Under the pieces are notes generated by a model. It did not search any database. It had not been told where the DNA came from and saw nothing but the letters and a program-made list of their open reading frames with translations. The position numbers were made by a program, and so were the translations under genes. A stretch of DNA of 64,000 nucleotides from Alphaproteobacteria bacterium (GTDB taxonomy: Bacteria; Pseudomonadota; Alphaproteobacteria; Caulobacterales; Aquidulcibacteraceae): assembly GCA_018969015.1 (NCBI GenBank), contig JAGWZE010000003.1:1-64000 (forward strand), written 5' to 3'. Position 1 is the first letter of the stretch; every line of letters starts with the position of its first letter. This document shows positions 50,794 through 58,969 of this stretch, one piece after another.

Positions 50794-51215
50794 CGGTGCT
50801 GTGCCTCGACACGAGTATCGTCATCGCCGCACTGAATAGCCGGCGGCCAGACGTGCGCGCGCGGCTTGCAGACCACGCCGAACAGCAGAACGCCTTCACG
50901 CTCTCCGCCATCGCACTTCACGAGTTGCAGTTCGGGATCGCCGCAAGCGCCCGGCCTGACCGAAACGCCGCAGCTCTCGCCGAGTTCTTGCGCATCGGCG
51001 TCGCGATCCTCGACTTCGATACGGAGGACGCCCAGGAGGCCGGTGCAATCAGGGCCCACCTGAAACGCGCGGGCACGCCGATCGGCGCGTTCGACATGCT
51101 CATTGCCGCCCAGGCGCGCCGCCGGGAGGCGACACTCGCCACGCTCAATGGTCGCGAATTCGAGCGCGTGCCCGGGCTTCGCGTCGCGGATTGGAGCGCC
51201 GCGTCGAAGGCGTGA
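50790..51215 (+). CDS. vapC: PIN-domain ribonuclease toxin VapC
   Basis: This 141-residue PIN domain has Asp7 (CLDTSIVIAAL), Glu45 (HELQFGI) and Asp102 (FDMLIAAQA), with NGREFERVPGL at the end. These match the acidic site of VapC tRNA/rRNA nucleases. It appears intact. The stop TGA (51213-51215) is part of the CRP-type palindrome of cassette 2, so the cassette begins exactly at the toxin end. This close joint suggests recombination at the repeat. Confidence 0.92.
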   Translation: MTVLCLDTSIVIAALNSRRPDVRARLADHAEQQNAFTLSAIALHELQFGIAASARPDRNAAALAEFLRIGVAILDFDTEDAQEAGAIRAHLKRAGTPIGAFDMLIAAQARRREATLATLNGREFERVPGLRVADWSAASKA

Positions 51216-51253
51216 CCCACGTCACACCGGCCCGCCCAGCGCGCCGGTAAGGT
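51211..51253 (+). promoter_or_regulatory. Cassette 2 promoter: CRP-type site and -10-like element
   Basis: CGTGA-N6-TCACA (51211-51226) overlaps the vapC stop codon, and TAAGGT is at 51248-51253. Spacing to the -10-like hexamer and to the ATG (91 bp) is identical to the other two copies, giving a predicted centre of -41.5. The downstream leader contains a perfect hairpin at 51268-51283. Confidence 0.68.
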
Positions 51254-51267
51254 CTCTCCATCGAACA

Positions 51268-51283
51268 CGGCGCTGACGCGCCG
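51268..51283 (+). other. Leader hairpin of cassette 2
   Basis: CGGCGC-TGAC-GCGCCG is a perfect 6-bp stem with a 4-nt loop in the 5' leader, 18 bp before the start codon. Cassette 3 keeps the stem with a different loop (52244-52259). Cassette 1 keeps only part of it (GGC ... GCC at the same place). It could affect translation or mRNA stability. Confidence 0.45.
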
Positions 51284-51301
51284 CCAACCGGAGAGACCAC
51301 C

Positions 51302-51394
51302 ATGATCCGCTTCGCTTCCCTCGCCGTCGCCGCCGTCGTCTTCAGCGCCGCGGCGCTGCCGTTCCTGGCCAAGGCCGCGATGATCGTGGCTTGA
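51302..51394 (+). CDS. 30-residue hydrophobic peptide, copy 2 of 3
   Basis: It is identical in protein to copy 3 (A23) and differs from copy 1 only at residue 23. The first 47 bases are identical in all copies. GGAGAG precedes the ATG by 6 nt. It ends in TGA, and the parD-type gene starts 150 bp downstream. Nothing in the region between suggests a further gene. The peptide is short enough to be a small membrane protein, a type I-like toxin or a leader; I cannot choose from sequence. Confidence 0.72.
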   Translation: MIRFASLAVAAVVFSAAALPFLAKAAMIVA

Positions 51395-51544
51395 GCATCA
51401 TGCGGGAAATGAGCCGGCTCCCTGAGGTCTGAGCCGCACGGCATGTCGTTCGTTGCGCCCTAACGCCATGCGACTTCAGGTTCAGCCGAAACCGCGCAAG
51501 CCTTACGGTGGCGCCGGATGTGCGCCGTCGCTATTCTCGCCGCG

Positions 51545-51814
51545 ATGAGCACGACCTTGACGATCTCTGACGAACTGGCGGCCGCCCTCGAAGCGAAACG
51601 CCAGCAAACAGGACTTCCGACGCTCGATGCGGCGGCCGAGGCGCTGCTCGCGGACGCCATCGCCTCGGACTCCGCCGACATCGCCGGCTTAGGACTTTCG
51701 GACGAGGCGCTCCGTACGTGGATCGCTGTTGGCGAGGCCAGCGGCTCTGCGGTCGCTTGGGACGCCGCCACGGTTCGAAACGAGGTTCGCCGCCGCTTTG
51801 CCGCGCGCGACTGA
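51545..51814 (+). CDS. parD: ParD-like antitoxin (ribbon-helix-helix type)
   Basis: This 89-residue protein starts MSTTLTISDELAAALEAKR, which is a ribbon-helix-helix N-terminus, and has a C-terminal GLSDEALRTWIAVGEASG ... RRRFAARD tail that would bind the toxin. An upstream ATG at 51518 adds nine residues and is less likely. It stops 11 bp before the GTG of the RelE/ParE-type toxin gene. It binds and neutralises that toxin and probably represses the operon. Confidence 0.82.
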   Translation: MSTTLTISDELAAALEAKRQQTGLPTLDAAAEALLADAIASDSADIAGLGLSDEALRTWIAVGEASGSAVAWDAATVRNEVRRRFAARD

Positions 51815-51825
51815 GTTGTCAGCCC

Positions 51826-52125
51826 GTGCGCGTGCTTCGACGGCCAGCGTTCCTGGACGACCTTTCCGAAGCCTACGCATGGCTCGCGCCGGAAAGCGCC
51901 CAAGCAGCCGAACGTCTACTCGACCGTGTGGACGCAACGGTTGCGCGGCTCACGGACTTCCCGCTTATCGGCCTACCGCGGGAAACGATTGGCCCCGGCC
52001 TTCGGTCCATTCGCGTACGGCCGTTCCGACACCTGATTTTCTACCGGGTCTCGGGCGATGAACTCGTCCTCGTGCGTCTCCTTCACGGCGCGCGGCAGCT
52101 GAACGTTCAAGATGACGAACCCTAG
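51826..52125 (+). CDS. parE: RelE/ParE-superfamily toxin
   Basis: This 99-residue toxin starts at a GTG (51826) shortly after the antitoxin. It has the ParE pattern: VLRRPAFLDDLSEAYAWLA, two helices, then RSIRVRPFRHLIFYRV and LVLVRLLHGARQL. The HLIFYRV strand and terminal HGARQL are characteristic of ParE, which inhibits DNA gyrase; RelE-type mRNA cleavage residues are not obvious. The upstream frame is open but overlaps the antitoxin, so GTG is the sensible start. It appears intact. Confidence 0.85.
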   Translation: MRVLRRPAFLDDLSEAYAWLAPESAQAAERLLDRVDATVARLTDFPLIGLPRETIGPGLRSIRVRPFRHLIFYRVSGDELVLVRLLHGARQLNVQDDEP

Positions 52126-52186
52126 GCGCGCGTGAAAACGCCCGGTCCCGACAAACTGGTCTCGATGAGGCGGGCCGATCCCGCAG

Positions 52187-52229
52187 TGTGACCCGCGTCA
52201 CACCGGCCCGCCCAGCGCGCCGGTAAGGT
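52187..52229 (+). promoter_or_regulatory. Cassette 3 promoter: perfect CRP-type palindrome and -10-like element
   Basis: TGTGACCCGCGTCACA (52187-52202) is an exact TGTGA-N6-TCACA CRP consensus. TAAGGT is at 52224-52229. The geometry equals that of copies 1 and 2. The palindrome begins 62 bp after the parE stop. Confidence 0.72.
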
Positions 52230-52243
52230 CTATCCATCGAACA

Positions 52244-52259
52244 CGGCGCCGCCGCGCCG
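52244..52259 (+). other. Leader hairpin of cassette 3
   Basis: CGGCGC-CGCC-GCGCCG keeps the 6-bp stem of cassette 2 while the loop sequence changes from TGAC. This is mildly in favour of a functional structure rather than simple copying. Confidence 0.45.
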
Positions 52260-52277
52260 CCAACTGGAGAGACCACC

Positions 52278-52370
52278 ATGATCCGCTTCGCTTCCCTCGC
52301 CGTCGCCGCCGTCGTCTTCAGCGCTGCGGCGCTGCCGTTCCTCGCGAAGGCCGCGATGATCGTGGCGTAA
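52278..52370 (+). CDS. 30-residue hydrophobic peptide, copy 3 of 3
   Basis: The protein is identical to copy 2, with synonymous changes at codons 16 (GCT), 22 (CTC) and 23 (GCG), and the stop is TAA. GGAGAG precedes the ATG by 6 nt. It is followed immediately by a terminator and then the convergent hppA gene, so this copy is a monocistronic unit. That makes translation of the 30-codon ORF itself, not a downstream gene, the likely purpose of the promoter. Confidence 0.75.
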   Translation: MIRFASLAVAAVVFSAAALPFLAKAAMIVA

Positions 52371-52371
52371 G

Positions 52372-52404
52372 AAAAACGCCCCGGCCTTGCGACCGGGGCG
52401 TTTG
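52372..52404. terminator. Bidirectional rho-independent terminator
   Basis: AAACGCCCCGG (52374-52384) pairs perfectly with 52393-52403 over an 8-nt loop. The A-run at 52372-52376 becomes a U-tract for minus-strand transcription of hppA, and TTT follows on the plus strand. It closes the third peptide unit and hppA. Confidence 0.9.
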
Positions 52405-52425
52405 CAGTCAGACCTGCGCTTTGGC

Positions 52426-54573
52426 TCAGCCGCCGCGCGTCGCCAGCACCGCCAGCAGCAGCAGCGCGACGATGTTGGTGATCTTGATCATCGGGTTCAC
52501 GGCGGGGCCCGACGTGTCCTTGTAGGGGTCGCCGACGGTGTCGCCCGTGACCGCCGCCTTGTGCGCGTCCGAGCCCTTGCCGCCGAAATGGCCCTCTTCG
52601 ATGTACTTCTTGGCGTTGTCCCACGCGCCGCCGCCCGAGGTCATCGAGATGGCGACGAAGAGACCCGTCACGATCACGCCGACGAGCAGCGCGCCGAGCG
52701 CGGCGAGCGCATCGGACTTGCCCGCGATCGCCCAGACCACGCCGAACAGGACGATCGGCGCCAGCACGGGGAGCAGCGAGGGGATCATCATTTCCTTGAT
52801 CGCAGCGCGCGTCAGGATGTCGACGGCGCGGCCATATTCCGGCTTCGCCGTGCGATCCATGATGCCCGGGATCTCGCGGAACTGGCGACGCACTTCCTCG
52901 ACGACCGCCTGCGCAGCGCGGCCCACGGCCGTCATCGACCAGCCGCCGAAGAGGTACGGCAACAGGCCGCCGACGAAGAGGCCGACGATCACGTAGGGGT
53001 TGTTGAGCGCGAAGTTCGGCACGACGCCGTCGAAGAAGGCGTACTCGCTCGAATTGGCGGCGTAGTACTTCAGGTCTTCGAAATAGGCGGCGAACAGCAC
53101 CAGCGCGCCGAGACCGGCCGAGCCGATCGCGTAGCCTTTGGTGACGGCCTTCGTCGTGTTGCCGACGGCGTCGAGCGCGTCGGTCGTGACGCGCACTTCC
53201 TTCGGCAGCTCGGCCATTTCCGCGATGCCGCCCGCATTGTCCGTGACCGGACCGAAAGCGTCGAGCGCGACGATGATGCCGGCGACCGAGAGCATCGAGG
53301 TCACCGCGATGGCGATGCCGAACAGGCCCGCGAACGTGTAGCAGGACACGATGCCGCCGACGATGACGAGCGCCGGCAGCGCCGTGGCTTCCATCGAGAC
53401 CGCAAGGCCCTGGATGACGTTCGTGCCGTGGCCCGAGCGCGACGCTTCCGCGACGCTCTTCACCGGGCGGAAGTTCGTGCCCGTGTAGTACTCCGTGATC
53501 CACACGATGAGACCCGTCACCACGAGGCCGAGGGCGCCGCAGATGAAGAGGTCCATGCCGGTGATCGTGGCGAGTTCCGGATTGGCGCTGTCCGGCGCGA
53601 TGAGGCCGAAGCCGCCATTGATGATCTGGATCGCGCCGGCGAGACCCACGATCGAGAGCGCGCCCGCAGCCCAAAGGCCCTTGTAGAGCGCATTCATGAT
53701 GTGGTTGTCCGGCCCGAGGCGGACGAAATACGTGCCGACGATCGAGGCGATGATCGCCGCGCCGCCGATGGCGAGCGGCAGCATCATCAGGCCCTGCACG
53801 GCCGCGCTGTCACGGAACAGGATCGAGGCGAGCACCATCGTCGCCACCGTCGACACCGCATAGGTCTCGAACAGGTCGGCGGCCATGCCGGCGCAGTCAC
53901 CGACGTTGTCGCCGACGTTGTCGGCGATCGTGGCGGCGTTGCGCGGATCGTCTTCCGGGATGCCGGCTTCGACCTTGCCCACCATGTCGCCGCCCACGTC
54001 GGCGCCCTTGGTGAAGATGCCGCCGCCGAGACGGGCGAAGATGGAGATCAGCGAGGCGCCGAAGCCGAGCGCCACGAGCGCGTCGACGACTTCGCGCGAG
54101 ATCGGGTTGAGCCCGAAGCCCAGCGTCAGGATGGCGTAGTAGACGGCGACGCCGAGGAGCGCGAAGCCCGCGACGAGCATGCCCGTGACCGCGCCGGCCT
54201 TGAACGCCATGCCGAGGCCTTCGCCCAGGCTCTTGCGGGAAGCTTCCGTCGTGCGGACGTTCGCCTGCACCGAAACGTTCATGCCGATGAAGCCCGCGAG
54301 GCCCGAGAGCACCGCGCCGACAACGAAGCCCGCCGCCACCAGCGGTCCGAGCAGGACGCCGATCAGCAGCGTCACGGCCGCGCCCACATAGGCGATGGTC
54401 ATGTACTGGCGGTTCAGATAGGCGCGCGCGCCTTCCTGAATGGCCGCGGCGATCTCCTGCATGCGCTCGGAGCCGGCCGAGGCGCGCTGGATCGACTGGC
54501 TTTGCACCCAGCCATAAAGGCCGGCCAGCGCGCCTGTCGCGATGACGGCCATAAGAACGATACTAAGATCCAT
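52426..54573 (-). CDS. hppA: Membrane-bound proton-translocating pyrophosphatase (K+-independent)
   Basis: This 715-residue, roughly 16-helix pump hydrolyses pyrophosphate to export protons. The substrate motif [15 protein letters not shown] has Asp192, Lys200 and Glu202; DNVGDNVGD is at 218-226. The determinant GNTTK at 471-475 carries Lys where K+-dependent enzymes have Ala, so it should be K+-independent. It ends in [13 protein letters not shown] as usual. It sits downstream of thiL and an unknown exported protein gene, as in other alphaproteobacteria. Confidence 0.97.
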   Translation of the reverse strand: MDLSIVLMAVIATGALAGLYGWVQSQSIQRASAGSERMQEIAAAIQEGARAYLNRQYMTIAYVGAAVTLLIGVLLGPLVAAGFVVGAVLSGLAGFIGMNVSVQANVRTTEASRKSLGEGLGMAFKAGAVTGMLVAGFALLGVAVYYAILTLGFGLNPISREVVDALVALGFGASLISIFARLGGGIFTKGADVGGDMVGKVEAGIPEDDPRNAATIADNVGDNVGDCAGMAADLFETYAVSTVATMVLASILFRDSAAVQGLMMLPLAIGGAAIIASIVGTYFVRLGPDNHIMNALYKGLWAAGALSIVGLAGAIQIINGGFGLIAPDSANPELATITGMDLFICGALGLVVTGLIVWITEYYTGTNFRPVKSVAEASRSGHGTNVIQGLAVSMEATALPALVIVGGIVSCYTFAGLFGIAIAVTSMLSVAGIIVALDAFGPVTDNAGGIAEMAELPKEVRVTTDALDAVGNTTKAVTKGYAIGSAGLGALVLFAAYFEDLKYYAANSSEYAFFDGVVPNFALNNPYVIVGLFVGGLLPYLFGGWSMTAVGRAAQAVVEEVRRQFREIPGIMDRTAKPEYGRAVDILTRAAIKEMMIPSLLPVLAPIVLFGVVWAIAGKSDALAALGALLVGVIVTGLFVAISMTSGGGAWDNAKKYIEEGHFGGKGSDAHKAAVTGDTVGDPYKDTSGPAVNPMIKITNIVALLLLAVLATRGG

Positions 54574-54776
54574 GACGACGTCCTAATCGGGCCCGCGGCG
54601 GAAACTCCCGCATCGGGCGAAAAGGGGGCGAATGCCCGTCTCCGCACGCGCACCGCGCGAAAATCGGACGTTCCCCCCGCCAAAGTGGCGCGGACATTGC
54701 CAAAGCGTCACCGCCGGTGCAACGCCTCCGCCCCTGAAAGGCGACCCAAATCCTTGGCCCGCCTGCATTTCACAGC

Positions 54777-55202
54777 TCAATTCAAGGATTGGACGGCGGT
54801 GATCGACACCGCCTTGACCCCGTTGGCCCCGAGCGTTTCGACGGCCGCGGCGCGGAACGCGGCCAGGGCCGCCGTCTGGTCGAGTTTGCGTTCGTCCTTG
54901 GCGTCGGAGAGCGACGCGCGATGCGTGGCGCGTAGCAAGGCGTCGCGCAGGAAGTGGGACCGCGCCCGCAGCTTCCAGACGTCGCCCTGGTCCGGCAGGT
55001 CGACGCGCACCGTCACGAACAGATAATTGGTGAGCCGCCCATTGCGCAGCACGGGCGTGATGATGTGTTCGGCTTCGATGAAGCGCTCGGCGTCCGGCTT
55101 GGCGTCTTTCGTTTCGCCCCCGGCCGCGTAGGCCGGCGGCGCGACCGCCAACGGCGCGAGGCTTGCCAGCGCCAGGGCCACGGCGCCCCACAGGATCCGC
55201 AT
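54777..55202 (-). CDS. Conserved exported protein of unknown function
   Basis: This 141-residue protein has a clean signal peptide (residues 1-27, PPAYAAGG) and a compact alpha/beta domain: AERFIEAEHIITPVLRNGRL, then YLFVTVRVDLPD and a helical end. It has no lipobox. I do not recognise the family, though similar proteins precede hppA in related genomes. It starts 93 bp after thiL and ends 203 bp before the hppA start. That gap holds no ORF I can support and presumably the hppA promoter. Confidence 0.7.
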   Translation of the reverse strand: MRILWGAVALALASLAPLAVAPPAYAAGGETKDAKPDAERFIEAEHIITPVLRNGRLTNYLFVTVRVDLPDQGDVWKLRARSHFLRDALLRATHRASLSDAKDERKLDQTAALAAFRAAAVETLGANGVKAVSITAVQSLN

Positions 55203-55295
55203 CCTCGTCCCTTTCCGAACGGGCGCGCTGCGCCCCTCGATCTCAGCGCGGACGATGACCGGCGATCCTTACCCGTTCGTTACCAATCTAGGTGA

Positions 55296-56291
55296 TCATG
55301 TTCGCCCGAGGCGGTGCGCGTAGCCCCCGGACGCGATCGCGAGCGGGCGCCCGTGCTGGAGAACGCGCAAGCCCTGCCCGGCGCGCACCTCCCCGATTCG
55401 GACCGCCCGCCCCTCCAGCGCCGGGCGCGCGGCGGGCGGCGCGGTGAACAGGATCTCGTAGTCGTCGCCGCCGATCGCGAGCAGCAGCCGATCAACCTCA
55501 CCCGGCGCAAACCAGTCTGCGGCCTCTTCAGGCGTCGGCATCCGATCGAGATCGATCTCGACTTCGACGCCGCTCGCCGCGGCGATCTTGGGCGCATCGG
55601 CCAGGAGACCGTCGGAGATGTCCATCGACGCGTGGGCGTGGGCGGCGATCAAGGCGGCGAGGTCCGTGCGGGGCGTCGGGGTGCGATAGTGGGCAAGGAG
55701 CGCGGCCGAGGCGTCTGCGGGCAGATGCGCCGGAGCGCGGCCGCGCGCAACGTCGAGGCCGAGGCGCCCCCGCCCGATGGGGCCGGTCACCCAGACGTCG
55801 TCGCCAGGCCGGGCGTCCGCGCGCGACGGCGTGCGCAGGGTCAACGGCCGGCCGAAGGCGGTGATGGTGATCGTGAGCGGGCCCGGCGTGGCGGTGGTGT
55901 CGCCGCCCAGCAGCGTCGCCCCGAACGCGGCCTGATCCGCCGCGAGCCCGGCGGCGAAGGCCTCGATCTCCCACGCGGGTCGCGTGGCGGGCCACGAGAG
56001 CGCCACGAGATAGTGTGAAGGCGCAGCGCCCTTGGCGGCGAGATCGGAGAGATTCACCCGCAGCGCCTTGCGCGCGATGCTGTCGATCGGATCGGTCGGG
56101 AGGAAGTGGACCCCCTCGATGATCGTGTCGACGGTCACGACGAACGCACCCGAAAGAAGCGCTGCGTCGTCGACGAGGCCCCGCGCTTCGGGCGTGGCGG
56201 CGAGCGGCGCGAACCAGCGCGCGATGACGGCGAACTCGTCGCCTTCGGCGGCCGCGTCTGCGGCGGAGGCGGGGCCCTCAGGCGCCCCCAA
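55296..56291 (-). CDS. thiL: Thiamine-monophosphate kinase
   Basis: This 331-residue kinase makes thiamine diphosphate from thiamine monophosphate. The motifs GDEFAVIARWFAPL, DDAALL, VTVDTIIEGVHF, GGDTTATPGPL and SMDISDGLLAD fit ThiL of the PurM fold. There is no ATG near the domain start. TTG 56291 has an excellent GGGAGGAAGG Shine-Dalgarno sequence 5-6 nt before it. This places the start inside the end of nusB (14-bp overlap), implying coupled translation. Confidence 0.93.
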   Translation of the reverse strand: MGAPEGPASAADAAAEGDEFAVIARWFAPLAATPEARGLVDDAALLSGAFVVTVDTIIEGVHFLPTDPIDSIARKALRVNLSDLAAKGAAPSHYLVALSWPATRPAWEIEAFAAGLAADQAAFGATLLGGDTTATPGPLTITITAFGRPLTLRTPSRADARPGDDVWVTGPIGRGRLGLDVARGRAPAHLPADASAALLAHYRTPTPRTDLAALIAAHAHASMDISDGLLADAPKIAAASGVEVEIDLDRMPTPEEAADWFAPGEVDRLLLAIGGDDYEILFTAPPAARPALEGRAVRIGEVRAGQGLRVLQHGRPLAIASGGYAHRLGRT

Positions 56292-56748
56292 GCCCTTCCT
56301 CCCGGATGGCCTTCGCACACCCGTCGAGCGCGCCGTTGATGAAGCCCGGCTCGGCGCCTTCGAAGAAGGCTTTGGCGATCTCGACATATTCGTCGATCAC
56401 CACGGCCGTGGGGATGTCGTCGCGGCGCCAGAGCTCCACCACGCCGGCGCGCAGGATCGCGCGCGCGACGGAATCGAGCCGCTCAAGGCGCCAGCCTTCG
56501 GCAAGCTTGCGGGCGATCATGGTGTCGACCGGCCCCTGCTGCGCCACGGCGCCCTCCACGATCGTCCGGAACAGGACGATGTCGGCGTCCTGATCGATCG
56601 GCCCGCTTTCGGCAAGCGGCAGGCGGCCGTCCAGAAGATCCTGGGCCACGGCCTCAGACGACGCGCCCGAAAGCTCCATCTGATAGAGCGCCTGGACGGC
56701 GGCGAGCCGCGCGGCGCGGCGGGCTGCGGGGGAGACGTTCTGCGACAT
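56278..56748 (-). CDS. nusB: Transcription antitermination factor NusB
   Basis: This 156-residue helical protein binds boxA RNA with NusE/S10 in rRNA antitermination. RRAARLAAVQALYQMELSG starts the arginine-rich helix; VARAILRAGVVELWRRDDIPTAVVIDEYVEIAKAF is the second conserved block. It follows ribH by 2 bp and overlaps thiL, the conserved alphaproteobacterial order. Confidence 0.96.
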   Translation of the reverse strand: MSQNVSPAARRAARLAAVQALYQMELSGASSEAVAQDLLDGRLPLAESGPIDQDADIVLFRTIVEGAVAQQGPVDTMIARKLAEGWRLERLDSVARAILRAGVVELWRRDDIPTAVVIDEYVEIAKAFFEGAEPGFINGALDGCAKAIREEGLGGA

Positions 56749-56750
56749 GA

Positions 56751-57209
56751 TCAGGCGCGCAACGCGCGGGCGAGCGCGACGATGGTCAAACAGGCGCGGG
56801 CCGCCTCGCCTCCCTTGTCGCCGCGGGCGCGGTCGGCGCGGACCTCGGCCTGGGCGAGCGTCTCCACCGTGAGAATGCCGTAGCCGATCGCGACCTTGTC
56901 GCGGATCGACAGATCCATCAGACCGCGCGCGCTCTCGCCGCAGACATAGTCGTAGTGCGTGGTCTCGCCACGCACTACGCAGCCGAGCGCCACGAACCCG
57001 TCATAGCGATCCGCCAGATGTGCGATCGCCGCCGGCGTCTCGAACGCGCCCGGCACCTCGATGACGTGCGCCTCGCCGCCCGCCTCGGCGATCGCGGCGC
57101 GCGCGCCTTCGATCATGGCGTCGACAACGTCGGTATAGTAGCGCGCCGCGATGATCGCGATGCGCGCGCCCGGAACGCGCGGCGTTGGCGCCTTGTGATC
57201 GGTTCTCAT
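56751..57209 (-). CDS. ribH: 6,7-dimethyl-8-ribityllumazine synthase
   Basis: This 152-residue enzyme condenses the pyrimidine and the 3,4-dihydroxy-2-butanone phosphate to lumazine. GAFETPAA and GCVVRGETTHYDYVCGESARGL are the key substrate-binding motifs. The C-terminus ends with the helix ACLTIVALARALRA. It starts 3 bp after ribBA. The next two steps come from the reductase-only RibD and RibE nearby. Confidence 0.97.
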   Translation of the reverse strand: MRTDHKAPTPRVPGARIAIIAARYYTDVVDAMIEGARAAIAEAGGEAHVIEVPGAFETPAAIAHLADRYDGFVALGCVVRGETTHYDYVCGESARGLMDLSIRDKVAIGYGILTVETLAQAEVRADRARGDKGGEAARACLTIVALARALRA

Positions 57210-57212
57210 GAC

Positions 57213-58349
57213 TCAGGAATCCTTCTTGAACGAGCGCCAGCCCGTCACGGTCAGGCCGTAGCCGTCGAGGCCGATGATCTTCTGCGGGTGATTGGAGAGC
57301 AGCTCCATCTTGCGCACGCCGAGATCGCGCAGGATGTGCGCGCCGACGCCGTATTCGCGCAGCATGCGCGCCTCGGGCTCGGGATCGGGCGCGACTGCGC
57401 CGAAGCGTTTGCCGAGGGCGGCCGGGTCGGGATCGCGGAGAATGACGACGACCCCGCCATCCGGCTCGGCCGAAATTTCCGCGATCGCCTTGCCGATGAT
57501 GCCGGCGCGCCCGCCGCTTTCGCCCATCACGTCGGCGGCGAAATCGAAGCGGTGCATCCGCACGAGCGTCGACCGGTCCTTGTCGATCCTACCTTTCACG
57601 AGCGCGACGTGCTCCACCCCGTCGAGCACGTTGCGATAGAGCACCATGCGCAGGCCATCGCCATGGACGCTCCCGAACGGCGCCTCGTAGCGGCGCTCGA
57701 CGATGCGGTCGTTCGCGCGGCGATACGCGATCAGATCGGCGATCGTGCCGATCTTCAGCCCGTGCAGCTGGGCGAAACCGACGAGATCGGGCAGGCGCGC
57801 CATCGAGCCGTCATCGTTCATGATCTCGCAGATCACCGCCGCCGGGATGAGGCCCGCCATGCGCGAGATGTCGACGCTGGCCTCGGTATGCCCGGCGCGG
57901 AACAGGACGCCGCCGTCGCGCGCGATCAGCGGGAAGACGTGGCCCGGGGACACGATGTCGTCGGCGTGCTTCGTCGGATCGATGGCGACCGCGATCGTGT
58001 GCGCGCGGTCATGCGCGCTGATGCCGGTGGAGATGCCTTCCTTGGCCTCGATCGAGACCGTGAAGGCGGTCTGGTTGCGGGCCTGATTGCGCGTCGTCAT
58101 CGGCGAGAGGTGAAGGTCTTTCGCGCGTTCGGACGTGATGGCGAGGCAGATCAGGCCGCGCCCGTACCGCGCCATGAAATTGATCGCCGCGGGCGTGGCG
58201 AACTGCGCGGGGATGATGAGATCGCCCTCGTTCTCGCGGTCCTCCGCATCGACGAGGATGTACATGCGCCCGTTGCGCGCCTCTTCCACGATCTCCTCCA
58301 CAGGGGAGATCGCGCGCTTGATGTCGTCGAGGGAGAGCTGGCCGTCCAT
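57213..58349 (-). CDS. ribB: 3,4-dihydroxy-2-butanone-4-phosphate synthase with degenerate GTP cyclohydrolase II-like domain
   Basis: This 378-residue fusion has an intact N-terminal DHBP synthase ([11 protein letters not shown], about 35-45; [11 protein letters not shown]). The C-terminal half (about 215-378) resembles GTP cyclohydrolase II, but lacks the zinc cysteine signature CxGDx...CDC: where it should be, the sequence is [20 protein letters not shown] with no cysteines. The second domain is therefore probably inactive, a known alphaproteobacterial variant. A separate active GTP cyclohydrolase II must be encoded elsewhere. Confidence 0.93.
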   Translation of the reverse strand: MDGQLSLDDIKRAISPVEEIVEEARNGRMYILVDAEDRENEGDLIIPAQFATPAAINFMARYGRGLICLAITSERAKDLHLSPMTTRNQARNQTAFTVSIEAKEGISTGISAHDRAHTIAVAIDPTKHADDIVSPGHVFPLIARDGGVLFRAGHTEASVDISRMAGLIPAAVICEIMNDDGSMARLPDLVGFAQLHGLKIGTIADLIAYRRANDRIVERRYEAPFGSVHGDGLRMVLYRNVLDGVEHVALVKGRIDKDRSTLVRMHRFDFAADVMGESGGRAGIIGKAIAEISAEPDGGVVVILRDPDPAALGKRFGAVAPDPEPEARMLREYGVGAHILRDLGVRKMELLSNHPQKIIGLDGYGLTVTGWRSFKKDS

Positions 58350-58363
58350 GGTCCGATGTCCGT

Positions 58364-58969
58364 CTATCGTTTCGCCTCGAGCAGCCGCGCGACGTAACGC
58401 GCGAGCATGTCCACCTCGAGATTGACCTTCGCGCCCGCCGCCAGGCGCGACAGCGTCGTCACCTGCCAGGTGTGGGGGATGATGAGCACGCCGAACGTGT
58501 CGCCTTCGACCTCGTTCACGGTGAGCGACACGCCGTTGATGGCGATCGAGCCCTTCTGCGCGATGAGCGGTGCGAGCGTCGGCGGCGCCTTCACGCGCAC
58601 GCGCCAGCCCTCGCCGTCGGCTTTCACCGAAACCACTTCGCCGAGCCCGTCCACGTGGCCCGAGACGATATGGCCGCCGAGCTCGTCGCCGAGTTTCAGG
58701 GAGCGCTCCAGGTTCACGCGGTCGCCGACGCCGAGCCCGCCGAGCGTGGTGAGCGCGAGGCTCTCCGCGGCGATCTCGACGACATAGGCCATGCCGCCGT
58801 CGCGCGCGTGCTTCTCGACCACCGTCAGGCAGCAGCCGTCGTGACAGATCGAGGCGCCGAGATCGACGCCTTCGGCCGCGTACGGCGCGCGCACGGTCAG
58901 GCGCAGGAGCCCGTCCCGACGCTCCGCCGCTTCAACTTCGCCGATGGCCGTGACGATGCCCGTGAACAC
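58364..58969 (-). CDS. ribE: Riboflavin synthase alpha chain
   Basis: This 201-residue enzyme makes riboflavin from two lumazine molecules. It has the tandem lumazine-binding repeat: [12 protein letters not shown] at the start and [11 protein letters not shown], then [15 protein letters not shown] and [17 protein letters not shown], with a second [14 protein letters not shown]. It directly abuts the stop of the upstream reductase-only ribD gene, which suggests coupled translation. Confidence 0.97.
   Translation of the reverse strand: MFTGIVTAIGEVEAAERRDGLLRLTVRAPYAAEGVDLGASICHDGCCLTVVEKHARDGGMAYVVEIAAESLALTTLGGLGVGDRVNLERSLKLGDELGGHIVSGHVDGLGEVVSVKADGEGWRVRVKAPPTLAPLIAQKGSIAINGVSLTVNEVEGDTFGVLIIPHTWQVTTLSRLAAGAKVNLEVDMLARYVARLLEAKR

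Noticed and set aside
51211-51226. Cassette palindromes as insertion-sequence ends or integron attachment sites
   Set aside because: There is no transposase or integrase, and the palindromes keep fixed spacing to a -10-like element and ORF. A regulatory role is more consistent.
52372-52404. Hairpin after copy 3 as an antitoxin RNA of a type I system
   Set aside because: It is a simple terminator shared with convergent hppA. No antisense promoter over the peptide ORF is evident, although an antisense RNA cannot be excluded.
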